A stretch of 64,000 nt of DNA from Candidatus Sumerlaeota bacterium (lineage in GTDB: Bacteria > Sumerlaeota > Sumerlaeia > Sumerlaeales > Sumerlaeaceae), in assembly GCA_012513815.1 (NCBI GenBank), contig JAAZBM010000005.1, positions 17,702 to 81,701 of the forward strand. Reading direction: 5' to 3'. Under the pieces are notes generated by a model, which had not been told where the DNA came from, ran no database searches, and saw nothing but the letters and a program-made list of their open reading frames with translations. Made by a program: the position numbers and the translations under genes. Below, piece by piece: positions 17,798 to 25,146 of the stretch. Each line of letters opens with the position of its first letter. Position 1 is the stretch's first letter.

Positions 17798-18694
17798 TTA
17801 ACGGTGTTCCGTCTCGCTTGTCGCTGAGGTATCAGTCTCGGTCGTTGTGCCGTTGAGTTCAATCGTGGTCGTCGTCGCGGCACTGCGCTTCTTCATTTCC
17901 GCCTGATATGCCGTCGCCGTGAGCGCTTTGATGTTGCCCATGAAAACAGATTTCCATGTCGATTCCTGCGGGGACATATCGGGGAAATTCGCGAACATGA
18001 CCAGCGGAACATTGAGCTGTTCGGCCAGCGCCTTTGCGACGGTGTCCCCCTCATGTTTGTTCCCGATAACAAACTCGACATTCTTATTTCGAGCCAGTTC
18101 TGTCAGCTCCGCAATCGACACCGTTTCAGTCGGGCCGAATTCGCCAACGACATTCATCCAGAGCCAACGACAGAACGTGGACTGTCTTTTGGACGCGAGA
18201 ACATTCTTGCCAATGAGGCCGCGAATGTGCGCTCGGCCAAGCCGCGAGAGTCTGAGGTCGGCGGGGCGGAGTTCCTCAAGTCGCGCGTCGATAGCAGTCG
18301 CCGAGGTCTCGGGGTCATACTGCTTGAGGGCGTCGGCAATCTGTTTGCGAGCGGAGGTGTAGTGCGTCGGCACCATCATCCCCTCGGGAACATGAATCGG
18401 GATGATGCGCAGATTGGGAAACGTCTTCAGCTTAGTACCCATGTCCTCTTGTGTGTCCAAGCAAAAGAAAAGTTTCGCTTTGGTCAACGCCTTGGCGTCG
18501 GATGGCTTGAGGTCAAAGTGCCCGGGGCATCCCGTGGAGCCGGTAAGCCTGACGATAGGCGCGGAGGTTATCTCCGCGACGGCACACTCGAGATACGATG
18601 ACGATACCGCCACAGGCGTCTGCTGTGCGCCAAGAGCATTCGCTGTCGCGACAATCGCGAGAGCGTACAGGATATGAACGAGTTTATGTCTCAT
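17798..18694 (-). CDS. TroA/ZnuA-like periplasmic metal-binding protein, atypical ligands
   Basis: A 298-residue exported protein with a signal peptide ending near 'ANALGA-Q'. It resembles the zinc/manganese ABC-transporter substrate-binding family: 'GCPGHFDLKPSDAKALTKAKLFF' (residues 55-77) corresponds to the family's 'xPHxYEPTPSD' loop, the region near residues 111-128 resembles the backbone helix, and 'HEGDTVAKALAEQLNVPLVMF' matches the C-terminal lobe. Possible ligands are His59, His101 or His111; the usual 'FHDAF' loop is replaced by 'FCRWLW' around Cys175, so metal choice may differ. No permease or ATPase gene is nearby. It is convergent, 12 bp from the preceding gene. The C-terminus is a Thr/Ser-rich tail. 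Confidence 0.68.
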   Translation of the reverse strand: MRHKLVHILYALAIVATANALGAQQTPVAVSSSYLECAVAEITSAPIVRLTGSTGCPGHFDLKPSDAKALTKAKLFFCLDTQEDMGTKLKTFPNLRIIPIHVPEGMMVPTHYTSARKQIADALKQYDPETSATAIDARLEELRPADLRLSRLGRAHIRGLIGKNVLASKRQSTFCRWLWMNVVGEFGPTETVSIAELTELARNKNVEFVIGNKHEGDTVAKALAEQLNVPLVMFANFPDMSPQESTWKSVFMGNIKALTATAYQAEMKKRSAATTTTIELNGTTTETDTSATSETEHR

Positions 18695-18798
18695 ACGAAT
18701 TTAGATTATTTATGATTAGGAGAAACATTCTTCAACAAAAAAACGTAGTCTCTCAAGAATAATGCTCATATGCTTTGGTATGTTTTTTCTTGCCGTGT

Positions 18799-18874
18799 GG
18801 CCGATTAGCTCAATTGGTAGAGCAGCAGACTCTTAATCTGTTTGTTCTGGGTTCGAGTCCCAGATCGGTCACCA
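18799..18874 (+). tRNA. tRNA-Lys (anticodon CTT)
   Basis: A 76-nt cloverleaf. The acceptor stem GGCCGAT/ATCGGTC has one G-U pair and the 3' CCA is encoded. The D-arm is 'AGCTC...GAGC', the anticodon loop C-T-CTT-A-A is flanked by CAGA/TCTG, and the T-arm is 'CTGGGTTCGAGTCCCAG'. Position 73 is A. A terminator follows 13 nt later, so it is a single-tRNA transcript. Confidence 0.97.
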
Positions 18875-19212
18875 TTTTTTTTGATTTACACTCAAAGCCA
18901 CAACACCGGTTTTGAGTGTTGTTTTTTTTGGTGTTTTGGGGACGATTTTTGTGAGGATTTAGCATTTAGTAACAGAGATACATCGATTTATTGTGGTTTA
19001 TATAGGGTGGTATACAGTAAAGAGATATATTTTGTAGCTCGCTAATACTGAGAAATACAAGGTCTTGTGCTTTTTTTGAGCAAAGGCGCTTTTTTTCTTG
19101 ATTATTTTACCTTATATATAGCATACTATGTTAATGTCTGGTACAAGATATTGTGGGGTTTTGTTACCGTACAAATATGGTTTGGGATAACAGTTAGTTT
19201 GGGTGTTTTGTT
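18875..19212. other. intergenic region between tRNA-Lys and nrdJ
   Basis: 338 bp. The first 55 bp carry the tRNA terminator. The remainder is AT-rich with several TATA-like tracts (for example around 19112-19119), where the nrdJ promoter must lie, but no -35/-10 pair stands out. There is no B12-box-like core and no convincing NrdR box pair. Confidence 0.6.
18888..18929 (+). terminator. terminator after tRNA-Lys
   Basis: A 9-bp stem ACACTCAAA/TTTGAGTGT (18888-18896 with 18911-18919), a 14-nt loop, then TG and eight T residues on the plus strand. Confidence 0.8.
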
Positions 19213-21393
19213 ATGAGTAGTAATGAGAAGCCTTATTGCGGTATGGAGCCAAAATTTGGTCCGAATGCTCGTGCGGTACTTGCGCGACGGTATTTTATAC
19301 GCGATGATTCCGGTCACGCTCTGGAAGACGAAACATCCTTGGTTTATCGTGTGGCGAATAACATCGCTGAGGCTGACCGCAGCTATGGCGCAGACGAAGA
19401 GGGTGTCTCTCGCACACGCGAAAAGTTCTACAAGATGATTGCGTCATGTGATTTTCTGCCTAATTCTCCGACGCTGATGAATGCAGGCAAAGGCGCCCCT
19501 CAACAGCTGAGCGCGTGCTTCGTGCTGCCGGTGGCAGACAGCATCGATTCCATTTTCGACGCGGTCAAACATGCCGCGATTATCCACAAAACAGGCGGCG
19601 GCACAGGTTTTTCCTTTTCGCGGTTGCGCCCCAAGAGTGACATCGTTCGCTCGACAAAAGGCGTGAGCAGCGGCCCTGTGTCATTCATGCGCGTATTCAA
19701 TGCGGCGACCGAGGCAATCAAGCAGGGCGGCGCTCGGCGTGGCGCCAACATGGGCATCCTGAGCATTCACCATCCGGACATTCTGGAATTTATCGAATGC
19801 AAAGCGGATATGGTGTCGATTACGAATTTCAACATTTCCGTCGCCATCACCGAGAAATTCATGGAGGCTGTGGATTCTGGCTCGGATTATGACCTCATCA
19901 ATCCGCGCAATGGCAAAAAAGTTGGCTCTCTGAATGCTCTCGTGGTCTTTGACAAGATTGTCGACAATGCATGGCGCAACGGCGACCCGGGAATTGTTTT
20001 CATCGACCGCATCAATCGCGACAATGCCACCCCGAGTCTCGGTTCTATCGAGAGCACGAACCCCTGTGGCGAGCAGCCATTGCTGCCTTATGAGGCGTGC
20101 AATCTTGGCTCAATCAATTTGAACAATTTCCTCAAAGAAGTCCCCGCCCCCGCATGGAGCAACGAGTTGCCAGCGGTTACCGGCGAGTGCAGTCTGCCCG
20201 AGCTTGTGGGCGAGGATGGCATCCGTTCGCGCAACCTGATGGGCGGCAACAGCGTTTTTGTTATCGACTGGGAGCGGCTTGGCACCTGCGTCCACGAGTC
20301 GGTTCACTTCTTGGATAACGTCATCGAGCAGAGCAATTTCCCGCTTCCTCAAATCGAGGAATTGGTGAAGAAGGGCAATCGCAAGATTGGTCTCGGCGTG
20401 ATGGGTTTTGCGGATTTACTGTTCAAGATGGGCATCGGCTATAACACGCCCGAAGCCGTCCGCACAGGCTCGAAGTTGATGGAATTCATCTACAAGGAAG
20501 CGGCACTGGCAAGCGAATCCCTTGCGGTAAGTCGTGGGGCCTTTGGCAATTTCTCGAATTCCGTCTTCGCCGACCCGAATCACCCGTGGTTTACCTTTGG
20601 CAAACCACGCCGCAACGCGACCGTCACGACAATCGCCCCGACAGGCACCATCTCGATTATCGCCGGTTGTTCATCAGGCATCGAGCCGCTGTTCTCGTTG
20701 AGTTTCTATCGGATTGTGATGGATAACGACAAACTTGTCGAGGTTCATCCGTTCTTCGAGCAAGTCGCCAAGGCGCGTGGGTTCTACTCCGAAAGCCTGA
20801 TGCAGGAACTGGCAGACGGCAAGGCGCTGCATGACATCGAGGGCATTCCACAAGATGTGCTGGATGTGTTTGTGACGGCGCACGATATCACCCCATACTG
20901 GCATCTGGAGCATCAGGCGGCATTCCAGGAGTTTTGCGAGAACGCCGTGAGCAAGACGGTGAACTTTGTACATTCGGCGACGCGTGATGACGTCGCAAAC
21001 GTTTATCGCTTGGCATGGAAAAAAGGTTGCAAGGGCGTCACAATCTATCGTGATGGCTCGCGCGATGCACAAGTTTTGTATGTGGGAAGCAATTCCGACA
21101 AGCAAGCGGCACCCATTTCGACCCCACCAAAGGAGGAGAAAAAGCAAGAAGCAGCACTGAGCACTGGCTCGTTTAGGGTTAAAATCAAGGCCAGTTCTAC
21201 AGTCGGCGCGCCCAAGACTTCTGTCGAGTCTCGTTTTGTCTCAAAAAAACAAAATGTCACCGAACAAGTTACAGATTCGTCTGTTATAAATAGGAACAAT
21301 CAGGAGAAGTGTCCGGAATGCGGAAGAGGCGTTTTGGTCACCGAAGAAGGTTGTAGAAAATGTTATTCGTGCGGGTATTCTAAGTGCGGGTAA
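19213..21393 (+). CDS. nrdJ: adenosylcobalamin-dependent ribonucleoside-diphosphate reductase (class II)
   Basis: A 726-residue class II ribonucleotide reductase that makes deoxynucleotides with a cobalamin radical and needs no oxygen. Seen: '[10 protein letters not shown]' near residue 80, redox Cys in '[10 protein letters not shown]', the '[15 protein letters not shown]' loop, '[18 protein letters not shown]' with the radical Cys and Glu (about residue 288), and '[18 protein letters not shown]'. The C-terminal zinc/redox tail is '[10 protein letters not shown]...[13 protein letters not shown]'. Length is slightly short for the family because it lacks an N-terminal ATP-cone. About 60 Ser/Lys-rich residues precede the Cys tail. 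The Shine-Dalgarno sequence is weak. It is followed after 26 bp by an FtsL-like gene and then a terminator. Confidence 0.95.
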   Translation: MSSNEKPYCGMEPKFGPNARAVLARRYFIRDDSGHALEDETSLVYRVANNIAEADRSYGADEEGVSRTREKFYKMIASCDFLPNSPTLMNAGKGAPQQLSACFVLPVADSIDSIFDAVKHAAIIHKTGGGTGFSFSRLRPKSDIVRSTKGVSSGPVSFMRVFNAATEAIKQGGARRGANMGILSIHHPDILEFIECKADMVSITNFNISVAITEKFMEAVDSGSDYDLINPRNGKKVGSLNALVVFDKIVDNAWRNGDPGIVFIDRINRDNATPSLGSIESTNPCGEQPLLPYEACNLGSINLNNFLKEVPAPAWSNELPAVTGECSLPELVGEDGIRSRNLMGGNSVFVIDWERLGTCVHESVHFLDNVIEQSNFPLPQIEELVKKGNRKIGLGVMGFADLLFKMGIGYNTPEAVRTGSKLMEFIYKEAALASESLAVSRGAFGNFSNSVFADPNHPWFTFGKPRRNATVTTIAPTGTISIIAGCSSGIEPLFSLSFYRIVMDNDKLVEVHPFFEQVAKARGFYSESLMQELADGKALHDIEGIPQDVLDVFVTAHDITPYWHLEHQAAFQEFCENAVSKTVNFVHSATRDDVANVYRLAWKKGCKGVTIYRDGSRDAQVLYVGSNSDKQAAPISTPPKEEKKQEAALSTGSFRVKIKASSTVGAPKTSVESRFVSKKQNVTEQVTDSSVINRNNQEKCPECGRGVLVTEEGCRKCYSCGYSKCG

Positions 21394-21419
21394 CATACAG
21401 AAGATATCGCAGAGAGACG

Positions 21420-22064
21420 ATGCTGAATAAGAAACGGAATCCTCGTTCCGGTCCGCCGCGGCTGATTACGGTGGATTTGAGAACGACACAAAACCGCCGG
21501 AGGATTGGCGTTGGGGCATTTTGTGGCCTAGCGTTGGTCGTTTTGCTGTTCGTATTGAATTATGGCGTCGCTCATTTGCGCTTCTTGACACTCGAAATGC
21601 GCACGGAAACCTATCGCGCAAGTGCCTTGCAGATGGAGAATATGCGAAAGATTAGGGAACTGGAGCAGAGTCGCGACGTCAAACTTGATTCTGAAACGGT
21701 TCGTTCAATCGCCACAACCCAGCTCGGCATGCAACAGGTGTCCCCCAAGAATCGTCTTGACAACTTCAAGCCGTCACCCGCGGCGCTAGCCTACGCAAAC
21801 TACTCGAATTACCACTCAACATCGGTCAAGCCCTATAAAAACATAGTGGAAGACATCGCGAATCAGGTCGAGATTTCACCCATTCGTAAGGTTCTATTTT
21901 CGTTCATCGACGCCGGCAAGGCCTTTGCCGCTGTGACCGAAATCAATAATGAACGGCGCATTATCGACGAGAAAATCGTTCGGACTCCGACGCCTGCGCC
22001 AACGTCCGACGTTCACTCAGAAAACCTGAGCAATGATAGTGTGGAGACAACTCCGGCCCCTTAA
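21420..22064 (+). CDS. FtsL-like single-pass membrane protein
   Basis: A 214-residue bitopic protein. I start it at 21420 (MLNKK), not at the in-frame ATG at 21384, which overlaps nrdJ. It has a basic cytoplasmic N-terminus (about 1-28), one transmembrane helix ('VGAFCGLALVVLLFVLNYGVA'), and then a coiled-coil stretch ('LTLEMRTETYRASALQMENMRKIREL') leading to 'SETVRSIATTQLGMQQVSPKNRL'. This closely recalls the FtsL/DivIC pattern in which a coiled coil ends in 'IAREQLGMVxPxxxQ'. About 90 additional C-terminal residues with a Pro/Thr-rich end are unusual for FtsL. It is cotranscribed with nrdJ rather than located in a division cluster. The role in the septal FtsL/FtsB/FtsQ complex is inferred. 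Confidence 0.62.
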   Translation: MLNKKRNPRSGPPRLITVDLRTTQNRRRIGVGAFCGLALVVLLFVLNYGVAHLRFLTLEMRTETYRASALQMENMRKIRELEQSRDVKLDSETVRSIATTQLGMQQVSPKNRLDNFKPSPAALAYANYSNYHSTSVKPYKNIVEDIANQVEISPIRKVLFSFIDAGKAFAAVTEINNERRIIDEKIVRTPTPAPTSDVHSENLSNDSVETTPAP

Positions 22065-22096
22065 CATCCCGCAATATAGTCGCGAAGAGTCAAGGG

Positions 22097-22128
22097 CGGA
22101 TTCGTTTTGAGAACGAATTCGTTTTTTT
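22097..22128 (+). terminator. rho-independent terminator after nrdJ and the ftsL-like gene
   Basis: A 10-bp stem CGGATTCGTT/AACGAATTCG (22097-22106 with 22112-22121, one G-T pair), a 5-nt loop, then seven T residues (22122-22128) that overlap the 3' end of the convergent aroA gene by 2 bp. Confidence 0.88.
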
Positions 22129-23542
22129 ATTTTGTGGCCATGAGTTGTCGGATTTTGTCCCATTGCTCCCAGAATTGCGGAAATGACTTCGCGACACAGT
22201 CCGTATTGTCAAGTTTGACAGTAATCCCAATAAGTTCCAGAAGTGAGAGGCTCATGGCAAGTCTGTGGTCGTTGTGCGCGGAGAAGAAAACCGAGGTGTT
22301 CCGGAGATTTGCTCTCTGGATATTGTTCAGTTGCTGGATAATCAACGTGCCATTTTCCATCTTGGCAGTGGCGCCGATGCGGTCAAGCTCCTGAATAATC
22401 GCCTGAATCCGATTGCTTTCCTTTAGTTCAAGGTGTTCGACTCCGTAGAGTTTGGTCGGGCCAGAATACGCGATGGCACCGAGCACGGCAACCGTGGGCA
22501 CAAGGTCAGGATACGAAGACATATCCCACTCGACACCGCAGAGTTCCCCGGCTGAGGCCGGTTTCGCTGTAACACAGACTTCGTCGGTCACAATGGTCGC
22601 GCCCATCTTCTTGAGGATTTGAGTGATAACCCGGTCGCCCTGTAGCGATGCTTTGTCGAGACCTTCGACTTGAACCGACATTGGCCCGAGTGCCCCGGCC
22701 GCGAGGAAGTAGGAAGCCGTTGACCAGTCGGCATCGCAAGAAACCTTTGAGGGTTTGTAGGTGGACGGGCTGATGTCAAACTTGATATAACCCGGCTTGG
22801 GCATTTCTTCCATTTTCCGCCAATCAATCGGCGCCCACTCATCAAGCAACTTGCGCCGCGTCGAGACGACGACTTTCACACCGAACATTTCCATCGCGTC
22901 AAGCGTCAGCAACACATACTTCCACGACGCGATTCTTCGGCCGGTTGGGAATATGGTCACCGGCGTTTTCGCGAGAGGTGCCGCGAGCAAAAGCCCGGAA
23001 AGATACTGATTTGTGTCGGCGCAATCAATCTCGATGCGACCGCCATTAATTCCGTTGGCGATAATGATGAACGGCGTGTGCCACTCTCTGCCGAGAAACT
23101 CAAACTGGCATCCTTGTTGTTGGAGCACCTTCAGCAGTGGTTCGATTGGTCTCTCGTCCATTCTCTCGCTGCCAAAAACATGGAAGCGTGTCCCGGAGAT
23201 CCCGATTGCCGCAAGCACAGGCGTCAGGAATCGGCATGTTGTCCCGGAATCGCCGACGCAACAGGAGAATCCCTGGATATCGTTGGAGTAGAGCGGGTTG
23301 CCCTTTCCGAGGGGAATGCCCATGATTTCGAGTTTTCTGGCTCCGCATGCGCCTTTGCCCTTTGCAAGCACGACCGCTCCGGCGGCAGCGAGGACTCCGG
23401 CAGTGCGACGGGTGTCGGCACAGTCGAGATTATTCTCGAGAGTTGACGTCCCATCCGCAAGCGCCGCGCATATCCCAAGACGATGTGACATAGACTTAGA
23501 CGGGCATACTTGTATATTCGCAGTTTGAGTAATCATTTTCAT
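22127..23542 (-). CDS. aroA: 3-phosphoshikimate 1-carboxyvinyltransferase (EPSP synthase)
   Basis: A 471-residue enzyme that joins shikimate-3-phosphate and phosphoenolpyruvate to EPSP, the step before chorismate. Motifs are the phosphate-binding 'PSKSMSHRLGICAALADG' at the N-terminus, 'GDSGTTCRFLTPVLAA' (the LGNAGTA-like loop), 'SERMDERPIEPLL' and the C-terminal 'HNDHRLAMSLSLL'. The catalytic region near 'VEGLDKASLQGDR' is also present. It is about 40 residues longer than typical, with short insertions. It lies 93 bp downstream of the chorismate mutase gene on the same strand, so it is probably part of the same aromatic unit. There is no strong Shine-Dalgarno before the ATG at 23542, and an in-frame ATG at 23536 is possible. 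The 'SGTT' loop differs from glyphosate-sensitive consensus forms, but I draw no conclusion from that. Confidence 0.93.
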   Translation of the reverse strand: MKMITQTANIQVCPSKSMSHRLGICAALADGTSTLENNLDCADTRRTAGVLAAAGAVVLAKGKGACGARKLEIMGIPLGKGNPLYSNDIQGFSCCVGDSGTTCRFLTPVLAAIGISGTRFHVFGSERMDERPIEPLLKVLQQQGCQFEFLGREWHTPFIIIANGINGGRIEIDCADTNQYLSGLLLAAPLAKTPVTIFPTGRRIASWKYVLLTLDAMEMFGVKVVVSTRRKLLDEWAPIDWRKMEEMPKPGYIKFDISPSTYKPSKVSCDADWSTASYFLAAGALGPMSVQVEGLDKASLQGDRVITQILKKMGATIVTDEVCVTAKPASAGELCGVEWDMSSYPDLVPTVAVLGAIAYSGPTKLYGVEHLELKESNRIQAIIQELDRIGATAKMENGTLIIQQLNNIQRANLRNTSVFFSAHNDHRLAMSLSLLELIGITVKLDNTDCVAKSFPQFWEQWDKIRQLMATK

Positions 23543-23635
23543 TTCTATGCGTTTCTCAATTCGACGTCATTCGTTTTTTTCTCACTAAGCGCGAGGGCAT
23601 TACAACACATTACTACTTTGTCAAAAACGAATTTA

Positions 23636-23938
23636 CTATTTCTTTTCACTGTTAATTCTCTCTTGCAGTCTGACAGAAGCGCTCACAATTTCGTTCCATA
23701 TTTCGCTAATGTCGTCATTTGTTAACGGTCCCTGATTCAATGCTTGCAGCGCGAGTTTGACCTGTTCCTCACGCTGCGGACACTTAACCGCCGCCCCCGG
23801 GCAACGGCTTTTCAGCCCCCCGATTTCCAAAGCAACTGACGTTCTTTGATTCAGCAAAGCGAGTATCTGTTTATCGATACTGTCAATCTGATTTCTGAGG
23901 TCAGACAACTTCATATCAAACTCGGTTTTGCCGGTCAT
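23636..23938 (-). CDS. aroQ: chorismate mutase (AroQ type, monofunctional)
   Basis: A 100-residue all-alpha chorismate mutase that converts chorismate to prephenate for phenylalanine and tyrosine. The pattern is '[34 protein letters not shown]', with the active-site Arg in helix 1, the second Arg and Lys in '[13 protein letters not shown]', and '[10 protein letters not shown]' on helix 2. It stands alone with no prephenate dehydratase or DAHP synthase fused. Its ATG overlaps the stop of the upstream aldolase by 4 nt, so the two are translationally coupled. It belongs to the unit controlled by the leader/attenuator at 24786-24992. Confidence 0.9.
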   Translation of the reverse strand: MTGKTEFDMKLSDLRNQIDSIDKQILALLNQRTSVALEIGGLKSRCPGAAVKCPQREEQVKLALQALNQGPLTNDDISEIWNEIVSASVRLQERINSEKK

Positions 23939-24738
23939 GCGTTTTCTCCCGTCGCGTCGAGCGCCTGTTCGAGCGACCAGTTCTCGTGGACAAGGCCGCG
24001 CAGAGCCGTGAGTAGCTTTTGCGGATCGGGATTCTGGAAGATGTTACGGCCGACGCTGAGACCGGAGGCACCCGCCCGAATGCTGTCTCTTGTCATGGTC
24101 AGGAATGCCTTGGTCGTGTCCAGTTTGGGACCACCGGCGATAACGACAGGGATGCAGCTACCTGCGACGACTTTGGAGAACGTCTCCACGCTGCCTGTCC
24201 ATCCGACCTTCACGACGTCCGCCCCGAGTTCCATGCCGACACGAGCGCAATGCGCGACGAGTGTGGGGTCGTATTCGTTCTTGATGTTGGGGCCTCTGCC
24301 GTACACCATCGCCAGCAACGGGACACCCCACTCACGTGCGACACTTGATACATACCCGAAGTCCACGAGCATATCGTGCTCGGTTTCGTCTCCGATGTTG
24401 ATGTGAACCGACACAGCATCCGCACCAAGCCTAAGCGCGTCCTCGACCGTTGCGACGAGGGCTTTGGCGTTCGGGAATGGTGACAGTGAGGTACTGGCAC
24501 TCAGGTGCAAGATAAGCCCGAGGTCACGCCCGCTCGATCTGTGGCCGCATCCGACAAGTCCCTTGTGCATAAGCACTGCGTCTGCGCCGCCTTCGGCGAT
24601 TTTGCTCACCGTCTGCCGTATGTCAACAAGTCCGTCAATGGGGCCTACGCTGACTCCATGGTCGAGTGGGACGATGATGGTACGTCCGTCCTGTCTGTTA
24701 ATTAAGCGTTCCATGCGAATCGCTTTTCCGATATTCAT
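23935..24738 (-). CDS. 2-amino-3,7-dideoxy-D-threo-hept-6-ulosonate (ADTH) synthase / DhnA-type class I aldolase
   Basis: A 267-residue TIM-barrel aldolase of the DhnA/FbaB class. The N-terminal catalytic Asp is in '[13 protein letters not shown]', the barrel motif is '[16 protein letters not shown]', and the Schiff-base Lys is in '[11 protein letters not shown]'. Phosphate binding is at '[13 protein letters not shown]' and '[13 protein letters not shown]'. In archaea and some bacteria this family (AroA') makes ADTH, the precursor of 3-dehydroquinate in a DAHP-independent pathway; other members are fructose-bisphosphate aldolases. The coupling here to chorismate mutase and aroA, and an aromatic-codon leader upstream, favour the ADTH role. 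GGGAG lies 6 nt before the ATG. The partner AroB'-type dehydroquinate synthase is not in the window. Confidence 0.85.
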   Translation of the reverse strand: MNIGKAIRMERLINRQDGRTIIVPLDHGVSVGPIDGLVDIRQTVSKIAEGGADAVLMHKGLVGCGHRSSGRDLGLILHLSASTSLSPFPNAKALVATVEDALRLGADAVSVHINIGDETEHDMLVDFGYVSSVAREWGVPLLAMVYGRGPNIKNEYDPTLVAHCARVGMELGADVVKVGWTGSVETFSKVVAGSCIPVVIAGGPKLDTTKAFLTMTRDSIRAGASGLSVGRNIFQNPDPQKLLTALRGLVHENWSLEQALDATGENA

Positions 24739-24785
24739 GATTGTCTCCCAATCTATTTAGAATTTATGTTTTGGATTTTTCAAAC

Positions 24786-24835
24786 AAAAAAAAGACCGCA
24801 AGCTCGATTGAACCTCTCACGAGCCTGCGGTCTTT
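24786..24835 (-). terminator. attenuator terminator in the leader of the aromatic operon
   Basis: Read on the minus strand, a long hairpin AAAGACCGCAGGCTCG/CGAGCTTGCGGTCTTT (24820-24835 with 24791-24806; one internal A/C mismatch; 13-nt loop) runs into a T-run at 24790-24786. It lies upstream of the ADTH synthase ATG (24738) and downstream of an aromatic-rich leader ORF. No plus-strand gene precedes it, so its sensible role is premature termination of the leftward aromatic transcript. Confidence 0.9.
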
Positions 24836-24863
24836 ATCCGTCGAAAAAGCCGGATTTACTTCA

Positions 24864-24992
24864 TTATAAATCCGAAATTTCCGCGCAGCCCGCAGGCCTC
24901 GCGTAAGCGTAATAAAAATAAAATTGCCAGCTCGCGGCAACAATGTCGCGAGGATTGTTCATCGTTATTCTGCTGTAAATTTCGGTTTTCAT
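24864..24992 (-). CDS. aromatic-codon-rich leader peptide of the aroA'-aroQ-aroA unit
   Basis: A short ORF on the minus strand. It starts at the ATG at 24992 (42 residues) or at the in-frame ATG at 24962 (32 residues) and stops with TAA at 24864-24866. The peptide contains the run Trp-Gln-Phe-Tyr-Phe-Tyr-Tyr-Ala-Tyr: seven aromatic codons in nine, encoded by 24902-24928. The run is followed by a GC-rich stretch that can pair with the terminator stem downstream. This is the arrangement of a ribosome-mediated attenuator, as in the classic trp, phe and tyr-type leaders of other bacteria. Ribosomes stalling for lack of Trp, Phe or Tyr would favour expression of the operon. The Shine-Dalgarno sequences are weak. 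It is too short for length-limited ORF calling. Confidence 0.8.
   Translation of the reverse strand: MKTEIYSRITMNNPRDIVAASWQFYFYYAYARPAGCAEISDL
24881..24937 (-). promoter_or_regulatory. antiterminator and protector segments of the aromatic attenuator
   Basis: On the minus strand, segment 1 CCGCGAGC (24930-24937), just before the Trp codon, can pair with segment 2 GCTGCGCGG (24881-24889) with one bulged base. Overlapping segment 2, GCCTGCGG (24890-24897), is a perfect 8-nt complement of CCGCAGGC (24823-24830) in the 5' arm of the terminator. A ribosome held on the aromatic codons would cover segment 1 and free segment 2 to form the antiterminator. These pairings were found by eye and no energies were computed. 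Confidence 0.7.
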
Positions 24993-25035
24993 AATTCCGT
25001 TGATTTTATATATGTTTTTGTGTTCGAATTTATTC

Positions 25036-25052
25036 TGTCGAGTCTATCGACA
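25036..25052. promoter_or_regulatory. 17-bp palindrome between the aromatic and sugar-transport operons
   Basis: TGTCGA-GTCTA-TCGACA: perfect 6-bp half-sites with a 5-bp centre, placed between two divergent transcription units and about 36 bp upstream of the sugar operon's -35 element. It has the form of a dimeric repressor or activator operator, for example of LacI or GntR type. Which operon it serves is not known. Confidence 0.45.
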
Positions 25053-25087
25053 AAACAGAGTAGCGCTGTCAGATTTTGGCGAATATG

Positions 25088-25116
25088 TTGGCATTATAAC
25101 GCTTTAAGGTTATATA
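25088..25116 (+). promoter_or_regulatory. sigma70-like promoter of the sugar ABC operon
   Basis: TTGGCA (25088-25093), a 17-bp spacer, then TATATA (25111-25116), about 30 bp before the ATG at 25147. Confidence 0.65.
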
Positions 25117-25146
25117 AAATTTAGTCTCAGTACAGGAATTTGTGTC

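Noticed and set aside
19109..19158. NrdR-box-like sequences upstream of nrdJ
   Set aside because: The best site (19109-19124) matches about 12 of 16 consensus positions; the second candidate is worse and 34 bp away rather than the usual 31-32. Not convincing by eye.
18930..19212. A cobalamin riboswitch before the B12-dependent reductase gene
   Set aside because: No B12-box-like GCCACTG core and no long structured leader is visible.
24924..25124. A plus-strand 66-residue ORF across the leader region
   Set aside because: It reads through promoter and palindrome sequences with no ribosome-binding site. The minus-strand aromatic leader and terminator explain the region better.
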